From contig VXAU01001352.1 of NCBI GenBank assembly GCA_013399695.1, forward strand, positions 790,409 through 854,408: DNA of 64,000 bases, written 5' to 3'. The notes beneath the pieces were generated by a model. That model did not search any database. It had not been told where the DNA came from and worked only from the letters and a program-made list of their open reading frames with translations. The position numbers and the translations under genes were made by a program. Of this stretch, positions 10,934 through 22,176 are shown piece by piece. This stretch comes from Formicarius rufipectus. Its lineage: Eukaryota; Chordata; Aves; Passeriformes; Formicariidae. Each line of letters starts with the position of its first letter. Position 1 is the first letter of the stretch.

Positions 10934-12010
10934 GTATTTTATTTCCAAATCTTCGTGTTCATTATTTCCTTTATTGCAGGCAAACTTTTCCAAAAGTCAT
11001 ATGGTTACTTAGAAGAGCATTATTTTGATGTCAGTTAAGGGAAATTGAAAGGTTGAGTTTGTTCAATTCAAAAACAGGTATAAAAAACCTGGGAGGCAGC
11101 AGCGACCTCAGCAGCTTAGGGGGGTTGTCCAGTGTCATTCCCGTGCCAACCTGATTGGATTTTGCTTTGAACAGGTTAAAAACTCAGATTTCTTCTTTTC
11201 TTTTGCCCCAACAGTTTTACTGGATCAGTTTACATATTGCAGGTTTTAAATCTGGTAATCTCAGTGCTCTTTGCTGCCCTGGAGTGTCTCTTCTCTCCAG
11301 GATTGTGCAGTTTCATGTTAGTGGAAGCTTTGCATTTTGCTATAACCTATTGCCTGGTAACTGAAATGGTAGAAGACTTGTTGGTACTTTACAAAAGCTG
11401 GGAACAAGGAAAAGGAAATAAGCATATGAATATCAGGAACTGCAGACATCTAAAAATAATTTTAAGCCTATGAAAACACTTAAACTCCAACAAAAAGACA
11501 CTCTAAAAATGTTGATTGAGCACTAGAATTAAAGTTCTAGTATTACAATGAAATTAAAACAGAAGCTACAGATATTTATAAACAGTTTTTTAGTCAGGTT
11601 TAAAATCTTCATTATAAACATGTTGTAACTCTCAATTTCTGAATGATAAATGGCTTTGGCTCTTTAGTTACAGGTTATGAATGTCATTTAATAGAAATCA
11701 AATAGCATTTTAGTCTCTTGTGATGTATTTATCATGTTTGTGTGGCAAATGTCTGAAGATGACAAGTGCAATTCTATCCAAGGCTTGCTGAGACCAGAAA
11801 TCCATGAAGTCAAAGCTTCACCCTCAGCATATTAGGAGAAGCAACCAGAACAGGACCAAATGTACATCTGTAACAGATGGTGCTGCACAGTAAGGGTTTT
11901 TTTTGGACAATCAGGCAGAAAAGTGATGTAAGAATAAAGAATTCCTGATTGATTTCTAAAAGCCTTTTTAATTTTTTTTCCTTTTTTTTTCCTTTTTTTT
12001 TTCCTTTTTT
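10934..12010. other. Intron 6, first 1.1 kb
   Basis: Unique AT-rich intron sequence. It ends in alternating CC and T8-10 runs (about 11970-12010) that lead into the assembly gap. No element or exon recognised. Confidence 0.6.
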
Positions 12011-12729
12011 NNNNNNNNNNNNNNNNNNNNNNNNNNNNNNNNNNNNNNNNNNNNNNNNNNNNNNNNNNNNNNNNNNNNNNNNNNNNNNNNNNNNNNNNNN
12101 NNNNNNNNNNNNNNNNNNNNNNNNNNNNNNNNNNNNNNNNNNNNNNNNNNNNNNNNNNNNNNNNNNNNNNNNNNNNNNNNNNNNNNNNNNNNNNNNNNNN
12201 NNNNNNNNNNNNNNNNNNNNNNNNNNNNNNNNNNNNNNNNNNNNNNNNNNNNNNNNNNNNNNNNNNNNNNNNNNNNNNNNNNNNNNNNNNNNNNNNNNNN
12301 NNNNNNNNNNNNNNNNNNNNNNNNNNNNNNNNNNNNNNNNNNNNNNNNNNNNNNNNNNNNNNNNNNNNNNNNNNNNNNNNNNNNNNNNNNNNNNNNNNNN
12401 NNNNNNNNNNNNNNNNNNNNNNNNNNNNNNNNNNNNNNNNNNNNNNNNNNNNNNNNNNNNNNNNNNNNNNNNNNNNNNNNNNNNNNNNNNNNNNNNNNNN
12501 NNNNNNNNNNNNNNNNNNNNNNNNNNNNNNNNNNNNNNNNNNNNNNNNNNNNNNNNNNNNNNNNNNNNNNNNNNNNNNNNNNNNNNNNNNNNNNNNNNNN
12601 NNNNNNNNNNNNNNNNNNNNNNNNNNNNNNNNNNNNNNNNNNNNNNNNNNNNNNNNNNNNNNNNNNNNNNNNNNNNNNNNNNNNNNNNNNNNNNNNNNNN
12701 NNNNNNNNNNNNNNNNNNNNNNNNNNNNN
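12011..12729. other. Assembly gap (719 N)
   Basis: A run of N from 12011 to 12729. The left flank is a repeated CC plus T-run tract and the right flank is C-run/T-run sequence, so the gap sits in a pyrimidine simple repeat that probably stopped the assembly. The true length is unknown. The ORFs reported across it are artefacts. Confidence 0.98.
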
Positions 12730-12764
12730 TTCCCCCCTTTTTTTTGTTTAGACACATCACAACT

Positions 12765-14955
12765 ATGGCTGCTAAGAAAGAAGGGTAATTGTTGTAGGCC
12801 ACTCCCTTCTGAGGGGAACTGAGGGTCCCATGTGCGGACTAGACCCATCCCACAGGGACATCTGCTGTCTCTCTAGGGCCTGGGTAAAGGATATTACTGG
12901 CAGACTCCCTGGGCTGATTCAGCCTTCTGATTATTACCTAATTCTAGATGTCCAGGCTGGCTGTGAAGTTGAGGAGAAAAGTCCTAGGACAGTCAAAAAG
13001 GACTTTGGAGCACTGGGATGATTAGCTGGAGGGTTAAGAGCACAGGTGGTGTTTTTCTCAATACTTTCAGCAGCAGGGAAGGGGAAGAATGCTGAAAGAA
13101 ACAGAAGCAGCCACTTGATGAACACATGGCTTAAAGCCTGGTGGCTTCGGTGCAAGTTTGGCTTTTTGGGTCATGGGACAAGTTATGGGCACCTACACCG
13201 ATGCACACAGAGGGGGTGACAAACAGGAGGAGCTGGAGGTCACCGTGCTGCAGGAAAGCTGTGATGTTGCCATCACAGAAAGGATGACTCACCAGACTGG
13301 AGGGCTGCAATGGGTGGCTACAAGCACTTCAGAAGGCTCAGGAGAGGAGGGGGAGGTGGTGGGGGTGGCTCTGCTCATTAGGGAGTGTTTCAGCTGTATG
13401 GAGCTCAGGGGTAATGAGGATAAGGGTGAGTGTCTGTGGGTAAGAATCAGGGAGGGGTAACAAGGCAGACACGCTGGTGGGAGACTGTTACAGACCACCC
13501 AGCCAGGATGAGAAGGTGGGTGAACTATCCCCTACATGGTTGGCTGGTGTTTCATGACTGCTAGTGCTTGAAGAACAAGAATTGGGAGACTTTGAGTTTG
13601 TGGATGTCTCTTGGAAACTCCTCACAACAGAGGGGAGGGACTCTAGGAGGCTCCTGGAGTGGGTGGGTGGGAGATAACCTCCTGACACAGCTGGTGTGTG
13701 AGCCCAGCAGGGCTGGTGCCCCACTAGACCTCTGTTAACAGAGAAGGGCTGGTGACAGATGTGGTGGGCAGAGGCTGTCTGGGGTACAGTGACCAAGAAA
13801 TGACAGTTTTCAGTTCTTAGTGAAGTAAGAAAGGGGGTCAGCAAAACCTCTGTCACTGGTGTGAAAGATATTTAAAATTGTTTTTATAAATACTTTAACA
13901 ATACATTAGAAGGAAAATGTCCAGCCTTTACTGGATGGGAGTGTTGTAACCAAGGCTGAGGCACTTAATGCCTTCTTTGCCTCAGTCCTTAACAGAGAGA
14001 CTGGTTATCTACCTGGGCTGGCAGCCAGGGACAGGGGGCAGAACAGACCCCCTGCAATCCAGGAGGAGTTAGTTGTGACCTGCTGTGCCACTTGGACACT
14101 CACAGTCCATGGGGCTGGGTGGGACTCACCCAGGAGCATGGAAGAGTTGGCAGGAGAGCTCAGCAAGACACTGCCCATCATTTGTCATCAGTCCTGGCAC
14201 ACTGGGGAGGTTCCAGACGACTGGAGGTTGGCCAGTGTGATGTCCACCTACAAGAAGGGCTGGAAGGAGGATCCACGGACTCCAGGCCTGTCAGCCTGAT
14301 CTTGGTGCCTGGGAAAGTTACAGAACAGATTGTCCTGAGTGAAATCACACCACATGTGCAGGACAACCGGGGAGTCAGACCCAGTTAGCATGGATTTAGG
14401 AAAGGTACCTCCTGCTTGACCAACCTGATCTCTGTTTATGACCGGGTGACCTGCCTGGTGCCTGAGGGAAAGGCTGTGGATGGACCTGGACTTCAGTAAA
14501 GCCTTTGATACTGCCTTGCACAGCATTCTCCTGGAGAAGCTGGAAGCCCATGGCTTGGGCAGGTGCGCTCTTTACTGAGCTAAAAGGAGCTAAATCCAGC
14601 TGGTATCTGGTCATTAGGGGTGTCCTCCAGGGATCAGTGTTGGCCAGTCCTGCTTAATATTTTAATTGATGATTTGGACAAAGGGATTGAGGGCACCCTC
14701 AGTAATTTCACAGATGGCACTAAGTTGGGCAGGAGTGTTGATTTGATTTGCTCGAGGGTAGGACACCTCTGCAGAGGGTTCTGGACAGGTCAGATTGATG
14801 GGTCAAGACCAAGTGTATGAGGTTCAACAAGACCAAGGGTTCCGTATTTAGGTCACAACAACCCCATGCTACAGACTGGAGGGAAGGTGGCTGGAAGGGT
14901 GCCCAGTGGCAAAGGGCCTGGGGGTGCTGGTTGACAGCTGGTGACCATTAGCCAG
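12765..14955 (+). mobile_element. CR1 element, sense, ORF1 esterase and ORF2 remnants (part before LTR insertion)
   Basis: A decayed CR1 copy on the + strand. At about 12791-13030 it encodes a recognisable ORF1 esterase remnant: VVGHSLLRGTEG, then CC-L-S-R and a later VKKDFGALG. Family copies have GDS at the nucleophile box, and here the middle residue reads His. At about 13360-13500 are remnants of the ORF2 endonuclease (ECMEL-like and ESLWVRI-like words). From about 13930 to 14950 are reverse-transcriptase remnants (LNAFFASVL; GEVPDDW; HGFRKGTSCLTNL; DFSKAFDT). Stops and frameshifts are frequent, and parts of the endonuclease are missing. The copy is interrupted by the solo LTR at 14956 and resumes at 15933. 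Confidence 0.88.
14951..14955. repeat. Target-site duplication GCCAG, left copy
   Basis: Five bases immediately before the TG of the LTR, identical to 15933-15937 after its terminal CA. Confidence 0.85.
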
Positions 14956-15932
14956 TGTGGCGGTTTTCACCCGGTGTCCACCCAAACCTCCAGGCCTCCC
15001 CCTTTCCCAGAGGGAAAAGGAGAAAAGGCAAAAACCAGCTGAGAGAGAATGGCAAAACAAACTCAGAGTGGCTAAAAACTTAAATTTATTACTAACAAGA
15101 TAAGAACTAAAAGCACTAAAACTAAAAAGTAAGAAATAAATCAGTTTTAAGAACACCCCACTCCTCCCTCCAGCAGTTCCAGGGAGCAGGGAATGGGGGT
15201 TTTGCAGGTGGTTGTTGTTGCTGCCATTGCTCTTGTCCTGGGGGTCACTCCATGGGGGGCAGTCGGGTCTCTGCCCCCCGATGGGCTCCGTGGGCTGCAG
15301 GGGGACAACCTGCCCCCCCACGGTCCTGCCCACGGGCTGCAGGGGGGCCACAGCTCTGAGTCCTTCCCCTGCTCCCCTGGGGTCCCTCCCATGGGAGACA
15401 GTCCTCAAACTTCTCCATCATGAGTCCACCCCCTGGGCAACACTTCTACCAGGGGAAAAACCTGCTCCAGGTGGGTCTCCTCCAGGAGTCCTGGCTGCAA
15501 GTCTCTTCCAGGATCTCGCTCCATCCTGGGCCTCCCACAGGACAACAGCTCCTTCTGCATCCACCTGCTCCTCCCTGGGCTGCAGGGGGGTCTGTGCACC
15601 CCGAAAGATTTTCACGGGCTTTAAGTCCTTCCCCCCACCCCTGCTCCAGCGTGGGGTCCCTCCTTCTCCTCCTCCTGCTCCCACCTTGGTCTCTGTGTTG
15701 TTATCTCATGGCTGGAATTCTGACTGGGCAAGACTCCTAATTCTTAACTCTATTATCCCAGAGCTGTGACTGTGATTCTTAATTGGCTCAACTCTGTCCA
15801 CCACCAGGAGGTCCCTCCTGGCCCTGGCTGTCCTTGGCTCCATAGGACAGTGGGAGCTTCTGGCAGCTCCTGACAGGAACCATCCTGGAAACCCCCCCTT
15901 CTACTAAAATTCAGCTACAGAAACCCATGACA
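14956..15932 (-). mobile_element. Solo LTR of an endogenous retrovirus, antisense, inserted in a CR1
   Basis: This 977-base block begins TG and ends CA and is flanked by the same five bases, GCCAG, at 14951-14955 and 15933-15937. The CR1 sequence on both sides is continuous once the block and one GCCAG are removed. Read on the - strand it starts TGTCATGGGTTT, like many avian ERV LTRs. A - strand AATAAA (15085-15090) lies about 130 bases before its 3' end, as expected for a polyadenylation signal. No internal viral genes are present, so it is a recombined solo LTR. A 5-bp duplication fits ERVL-type or other class III/II integrases, but the exact family needs a library search. Confidence 0.87.
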
Positions 15933-15937
15933 GCCAG
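15933..15937. repeat. Target-site duplication GCCAG, right copy
   Basis: Matches 14951-14955. Sequence after it continues the interrupted CR1 reverse-transcriptase region. Confidence 0.85.
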
Positions 15938-16080
15938 CGTGTGCCCAGGTGGCCAAGAAGGCCCGTGGCATCCTGGCTTGTATCACAAGTAGTGATTGTC
16001 CCTGTACAGCTGACACTGGCTGGTTCAGCACCTGCTGGCTGCATTTTGTGCTTACTCTGACAGTAGCCATTACTCAGTTA
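15938..16080 (+). mobile_element. CR1 element, sense, part after the LTR insertion
   Basis: It continues the CR1 of 12765-14955: gtgcccaggtggccaagaag and gcatcctggcttgtatca are the CR1 region that follows the reverse-transcriptase core. It decays near 16080. The CR1 3' tail is not seen, so the copy has lost its 3' end. Confidence 0.8.
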
Positions 16081-18294
16081 TGGATTAGGTGATTTGCCAT
16101 CTCCTGGACGTGGCTCACATGCTGAATGAGTGCTCTGCTTCTTGTGTGTCCTGCTGGGTAGGGATTCCTGTTTTGCACTGCTTGATGTGAGCCTGGGCTG
16201 TTTTTGGGAGCATGTCACCTCGGTCCTGTGGTCATGAGTGGCTCCTGTGTGCCATCTGTCACAGAGCAGCACTTGTGTGTATTTCCTGAGTGCCTACCTT
16301 CTGGATGGTAGGTCAGATCTCCTAGAGGTGTCACCAGATTACTTTTCATTTACTGTGTCTGCACTTCTTGGTTTAATTTATGGTATCACCATGAAATTTA
16401 GTCTAATCAGTCCCAGTTCCAGTGCTGTTTGGTTCCTTCTCTTCTCCCTTTCCCTTCAATTCTGAAGGCCTACAAACTAGTATTTTCATCCTTTTCAGCC
16501 TCTCTCCTTCATGATATTTCTGTGCCCTCCTCTTGGTCTGTACCTGCCCTTTGCCAGCCATGGTTGCCCATGTTGGCCAGTTCAAACTCTTCCCTTCTCT
16601 AGTTCAGTTCCTCATCAAACATCAGTTTCCCTTTAGCATCAGGTTCACATTTTCCTCCCAACACTTCCTGTTACAGCTAATCATGTTCTATGTTCTCCAG
16701 TCCTTTAGAAACTTCATTTTAACCTTCTTTCCTCCCACACCCCGTTCTGTTTCTCCTTTTCTGTACTGCAGTTCTAGTAGCAATCAAGTAGAGGGAATAC
16801 TCTTTCCAAATCCTTCTTTTTGAGTGCTCTCCTCATGCACAACAGGTATGAGCAGAAAGTAGGAAGGAAAACTGGGCTAGAAAATGCCCAGTTGGTTTTT
16901 CAGAACAGACTGCTGGGTATGATGGTCCTTTTGAACTGAATCATTGGAAATTTTAGCCTTGTAGTACTAACAAATATTTCTTTGGAGAGCGTGTTTTTCA
17001 CAACCTTCATGATGCCTTAAAGTTGGATCTAAGGATTTTCTAGTGAAGGCAAAAAAAATGACAACATTAATAAAAAAGCATAACCGTGACAAAAAGGTCT
17101 CCATTCCAAAGAACAGAAATTATTGGTGTTTTAAGCAAACAGCTGTAGTTTGTGTTTTCTGATGTAGAAAAGCAAATCTGCTTCCCTTCCTCAATTTGTA
17201 TTTAAGAACAACTGAAACATTCCGTGAGGAATTCTGAAAACATTCAATATTCTCATTCTTATACAGCTTAAAATTCAAGGTTGAACTCTATTCCATAAAA
17301 TACTTTTTGTTGATGAAACGTGTCCTTAGAAGAGATGCCACTTTATAACTTTAGTAGAATTGACCATTTATCTTAAATACAGGAATAATTTTTGTGCGCA
17401 GCCGCCACTAAACTTTTGACTGTTGTAGATTTTTTGTGATAGTAAAAGGAAATACGGTGTAAGTTTTTTTCAGGAAGCCCAGGATCATATGTGGATGAAG
17501 AGTTTAAGCATCAGTGTGCCACACGTTGTCTCTTTTATGGTATTTTGGAAGTCATGATTAGCAAAATGAGTTTCTCATGCAAACAGCTCGGATGGAGTGC
17601 AGTGGCTGCTGCAGGGTTTGGAGGATTTCCGGGGTATTTCCCAACTTGAGCTCCAAATTGCCTGCTCTCACTCACCAGTTGGCTTGCTGATGAGAATAAT
17701 CTTAGAATTAGTGCAAATATAATATATTCTGACAGTTCTGTGGTGGCTTAAGTTCTGGAAAATTGGGTGGTTAAATGAGGTCGTGTGCAGGTCTCCAGGG
17801 AGTGACTGTATCTGTACGGTCCGTGTAAGGCTCTCCCTGAGAAAGTCCCGATTTACTCCTGAACAGGAGGGGGCACTGTTTAAAAGGACAACATGATTTT
17901 CAAATCAAAGCACTTTTTCTTTTCCTTCCCCCCCCAAAGTCTCTGAAGGGAGTATGTTTTCAAAGAATTTTATAGTTTGCTTTTAAATGATGGAGGCTAC
18001 TCATGTTCGCTAGCCCAGCCCTTTGCTCTGCTAGTCTGAGTGAGTTGTGATTCCTCTTCTCTCGTGTGCACTTTTTGTACTTGGATTTTTTTTTTTCTCT
18101 CCTCCTTTTCTAGGCAATTATCCTAAATATTGTATGCAGGTTGCTTTATATGTTATTACAAGTTCTTTTTTCAGCATTTTGCATCATTTCATTTCCTGGG
18201 ATGCAGATGTGATGCTGAAGTTTCCTGCCTTTTAAGGGAATTCGACTCCTTTAAAGACTTTTCAGGGTATTTACGCATGAAAGAAACTGAATTT
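16081..18294. other. Intron 6 segment without recognised elements
   Basis: A T/C-rich stretch at about 16400-16820 is followed by AT-rich unique sequence. Short ORFs such as 16533-16823 have no motif. A C-run (about 17928-17935) and T-runs near 18087-18096 are the only simple repeats. Confidence 0.55.
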
Positions 18295-19310
18295 ACAATC
18301 ACAGAATGGGCAAAGGTTGGAAGGGACCACGGTGGGTCATCTGTCCAACCTCCCTGCTCCAGCAGGGTCATCCCAGAGCACGCGGCACAGGGTTGTGTCT
18401 AGATAGTCCATGAATATCTCCAGTGAAGGAGACTCCACAACCCCTGGGGTCAATCTGTTCAGTGCTTGGTCAGCCACACAATGAGGAAGTTCTGCCTCAT
18501 GTTCTGGTGGAATTTCCTGTGCATCAGTTTCTGCCCTTTGTCTCTTGTCCTAGTGGTTGGCCCCAGTGAGAAGAGCCTGGATCCATCTTCTGGGCACTAC
18601 CACCCTTTAGATATTTATACACATTAATGAGGTCTCCTCTCAAGGCTGAACAGGCCCAGCTCCCTCAGTCTCTTAGAAGAGATGCCCCAGTCCCTTGACC
18701 ATCTCTGTCACCCTCCACTGGACCCTCTCCAGGAGCTCCACGTCTCTCCTGTGCTGAGGAGCCCAGACCTGGACACAGCACTCCAGGTGAAGCTCCCCAG
18801 GGCTCAGCAGAGGGGCAGGATCACCCCCCTGACCTGCTGGCAGTGCTCTCCCTAATGCAGCCCAGGATACCCTTGGCCTTGGTGGCCACCAGGACACACT
18901 GCTGGATCATGGACAGCTTGTTGCCCACCAGGACCCCCAGGTGCTTCTCTGCAGAGCTGCTTTCCAGCAGGTCAGCCCCAGCCCGTGCTGGTGCCTGGGG
19001 TTATTCCTCCCCAGGGGCAGGACCTGCATCAGCCTTTGTGGAATTTCAGGCAGTTCTTCTCTGCCCTCTCTCCAACCTGTCCAGGTCCTTCTGAAGGGCA
19101 GCACAACCCTCTGGGGTATCAGCCACTCCTCCCAGCTCTGTGTCATCACTGAAGGTGCCGAGGAGACTCTGCCCCTTCATCCAAGTCGTTGATGAACAAT
19201 TAAACAACACTGGCCTCGGTGCTGAACCCTGGGGGACCCCACTAGTGACAACCCTCAGCTAGACCCTGTGCCCCTGACCATGACCCTCTGGGATCTGCCT
19301 CTAGACACGA
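18295..19310 (-). mobile_element. CR1 copy, antisense (ORF2 end and 3' region)
   Basis: The left edge is a reversed CR1 tail (atcacagaatggg, then ggttggaagggaccac). The copy then covers the CR1 3' UTR and the C-terminal reverse-transcriptase region (lctccaggagctccacg, cccaggatacccttggcc) and reaches the RT core near 19300. It is closely related to the + strand copy at 34575-35596; many stretches of 20 or more bases correspond as reverse complements, so both come from one CR1 subfamily. The short + strand ORFs over it are shadows. Confidence 0.92.
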
Positions 19311-20554
19311 TGACAGTTGTAGAACATCTTACAAATATTCTTAATTCAACCAGAAAAAGCCATGAAGATAACTGTTGGAGATTAGTACTTTTATTAATTT
19401 TGTGTTAACTGTAACAAATTACATTTCCTGGGGATTTGCAGCCTCTACCTCAAAGTCTTAACTCTGAGTTAACAAATATTTTGTCTGTTGGCCAACAGTA
19501 TTGTGATGAAAAGGCAAAAATTAGGTGGAAAGAGTCAGAAAAGTTTTCTTGAAGTATTATGTGTCACCTGAGTTTCCTGTGGGCCTGAATCTGGAATTGT
19601 TGTATATATAGCTTTACTTAATTTACATAGATCCTAAAGATCCATAAATGGACATGTTTCAAAACAATAATTAAATCCTCTCTGTCTCTTGAGTGATTCT
19701 GCTGAATCTACAAGAAGGAAAATAGTTCTTAACTCTGCCTATTTACATAAAGGTTAATAATAACAACTTTAAACCCCCAGCCTTTGGCACTTCCGAGGGC
19801 ATGATTTTGCACTGATAATTTCTAGTGCTTTCCCATGAGAAGATGTCATGTTACAGTTTCAAAAGCCAACCAGTGTCTTTTGCTGGGCAAAGGCTGGCCA
19901 AAAGTCTTCTTCAGATTCTCTCATTTGTGAACTGATTGTGGTCAGATGTGGAATTGACTTGAACTGGGTAGTTTGTGCACTCCCTCTTACCAAATGTTTC
20001 CAGCCTGTAAAATTATAGGTAACTCTGAGTGTCTGTGCCTTCATGCCCACTCATTCCCCTGATAATTGATGTTTCTGTGGCCTCTGTATGGTTTTAGTCT
20101 GTGTATAATTAACTGGTGCAAATTGATAGATTATCTGCCAAAAGAAAAAAAGAAAAAAAAGAATGCTCAAGTTTAGAAACATCACAGGGCAAAATAATTT
20201 CTTGATGGTGTAAATTATTTATTGATAGTGTGCAAGTAAGAAACCAAGTTGTATTCAGAAGCTGACTCAGGCAATGGTTGCAGTTGCAACTAAATAATAG
20301 CAGCTGTAGGAATGATTGTTATAATGAATCTCTTCAAAAGTTATTAAAATTTGTGTCCCAGAATTGCTGACAAGAGGATTTTTTTTTATAATTACAAAAA
20401 GTCAAAATGACCATGAAACTGGGTACAGCAAATGGGAAGGGGAAAAAAAAATAAAAAGGGAAAATAAAGAAGGTTAAAAATAGCACCTGCATTGCAACAT
20501 GTGTAGGCTGGCTAAGCCAAGCAGACAATTCAAGTAGGATGATGTACAGAATGA
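19311..20554. other. Intron 6 segment without recognised elements
   Basis: AT-rich unique sequence with A-rich runs near 20141-20160 and 20442-20460. The antisense ORFs are short and show no motif. Confidence 0.55.
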
Positions 20555-20725
20555 AATGAAAATTAAAAGACTTAACTGGAGATTTAAAGTTAACAAGTGT
20601 ATTTTAAATATATGAAAGCAGCAAAAATTTTGAGAACGAGTTAATTAAGAAATGTAGAAACTGCAGAATAGAGGATTGTGTTTTGGTACCAGCCTTCAGT
20701 AAAAGAAGTTCATAGGAAATTTTTC
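20555..20725 (+). repeat. Direct repeat, copy 1 (about 170 bp)
   Basis: Sequence from atgaaaattaaaagacttaa to the aggaaatttttca segment recurs at 22008-22176 with many identical runs (for example gcagcaaaaattttgag and agttaattaag). I estimate clear but imperfect identity. The two copies are in the same orientation about 1.45 kb apart, with an LTR-like block between them. The nature of the repeat is unknown. Confidence 0.85.
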
Positions 20726-21109
20726 AACAGATGTCTAATAATAGAAAATAATGCACTGTCTGGTGCTGGGCTTCCATCAGTTCTGTGTGGTGTAAGAAGG
20801 ACGAGGAAGGTGTGGGAACCTGGGAGCATTCCATGGCTCTGAAACAAAATCACAGGTTTGCAAGCCCTGAGGTGTGAACTGCAGTGCTGACAGTGACTGA
20901 ATAAAGCATTTGGAGGGGGAAAGTGTGCAACTTCTACCTGAGTTTGGTTTGATAAAGACAGAGCCTTCCAGCACTGCCAAAGAAAAATCAAGCCTCTCTG
21001 TTCTGTTGGATTTTGCATGATGCATTTGGAAGATGGACAGATTAAAGATGATCTGTCATGTTTTTGATGGTTGGAAGCTGAGTGGGAGGGTGAGAGAAGT
21101 TATTAATCA
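20726..21109. other. Spacer between direct repeat copy 1 and the LTR-like block
   Basis: Unique sequence. Two overlapping antisense ORFs (20710-21018, 20777-21025) show no recognisable motif. Confidence 0.5.
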
Positions 21110-21850
21110 GGGTCTAGAGATTGTTTTGCAGAATGAAAACCCTCTAATTAATCCAGTGAGGTTCTAGAGAGGTACGTTTATTCCAGGCCCGGGCACATGG
21201 GGGACAGGTCCTCCAAAAACATGTGCATCTGGTTGAGTTAACAAAGGGTTTATATGCAATTAAGTTATACATATTCATTTTTCTTTTATGCATAAACATT
21301 ATTTTCTTAGATAAGGCGGGGACATTATAATGAGCCTCAGGAACTGATTTCCATTTTCACCACCCCGTGCTGCTGCTTCTTGCCCGTGCGCTGTTCCTCC
21401 TGGGAATTCAGGGCGGGGGGTCCCTGGGGGCCTTTAGGGATGAAGCAAGAGGTCTTCCTTATCTGAACTTTTTACCTTTTGCTCAAAACTGGTCCAAACC
21501 AGTCTTGTTGGCAACTGTAACTGGTCTAATTGGACTTATCTTGTTCTTTTGCCATGTTTTCTGATTTATCATGGGGTATCCTGGTTGTTTTAATTAGTCC
21601 AAGCAGCTTTAGGCCTCTTGGCATGGCCCTTTCAAGGACACTGTGTGAGTTTTGCTGCAGTGAATTTCATACTACTGAGCAAATTCTATGATAAGTATAA
21701 AAGCATAGAAAATAAGCATCATTATAAGCCCTAGGTAAATAAGCATAAACAAAATAGGCATAAACAAAATGAACATAAGTAAACAAAATAAACATCATAA
21801 GCCTTAAGTGAAATAAACAGGGGCTCCCCCTTCCCTTCCCCCTCATCAGA
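21110..21850 (-). mobile_element. Probable LTR of an endogenous retrovirus, antisense
   Basis: The block has LTR-like layout when read on the - strand: a G-rich stretch near its 5' end (reverse complement of 21826-21850), short A/T tandem words (aaacaaaataagcat variants at about 21720-21800), a GC-rich middle around 21360-21430, and an AATAAA signal (reverse complement of the tttatt near 21178) about 50-60 bases before the probable 3' end at tgttttgcag. I could not fit terminal TG...CA with a matching target-site duplication, so the ends are approximate. No internal retroviral genes are present. Confidence 0.6.
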
Positions 21851-22007
21851 TAAAACAGCCCGAGACCAGTTTTTGGGGAGCTGATCAGGGGCCTGGATTT
21901 GTGGGCACACCAGTTATTTTGTGGGCAATATATTTACTTATTTGTAGCAGGGTAATAAAACTTGTGCTGTTTATTTTGACTGTAGTAAGTTTTTAATGCT
22001 TTTGGGT

Positions 22008-22176
22008 AATGAAAATTAAGACTTAACTGGGGATTTTAAAGTTACAAATGTCTCTTAAATATATAAAAGCAGCAAAAATTTTGAGATGAGTTAATTAAGG
22101 AATCTGGAAACTGCAGAAAAGAGGATTGATGTCTTGGTACCAATCTTCAGTAAAAGATGTTCACAGAGAATTTTTC
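22008..22176 (+). repeat. Direct repeat, copy 2 (about 170 bp)
   Basis: Second copy of the segment at 20555-20725, same orientation, with substitutions and small indels. Homology fades at both ends at about the same points as in copy 1. Confidence 0.85.

Noticed and set aside
10768..11028. Possible alternative start or extended exon 6
   Set aside because: The frame only extends exon 6 into its flanking introns; the GT/AG borders and family alignment fix the exon at 10813-10933.
11810..12848. ORFs of 279-338 codons on both strands
   Set aside because: Most of each is the run of N, so they are gap artefacts.
14869..15769. ORFs of 179-185 codons on both strands
   Set aside because: They fall inside the solo LTR and CR1; GC-rich LTR sequence is open by chance and no retroviral protein domain is present.
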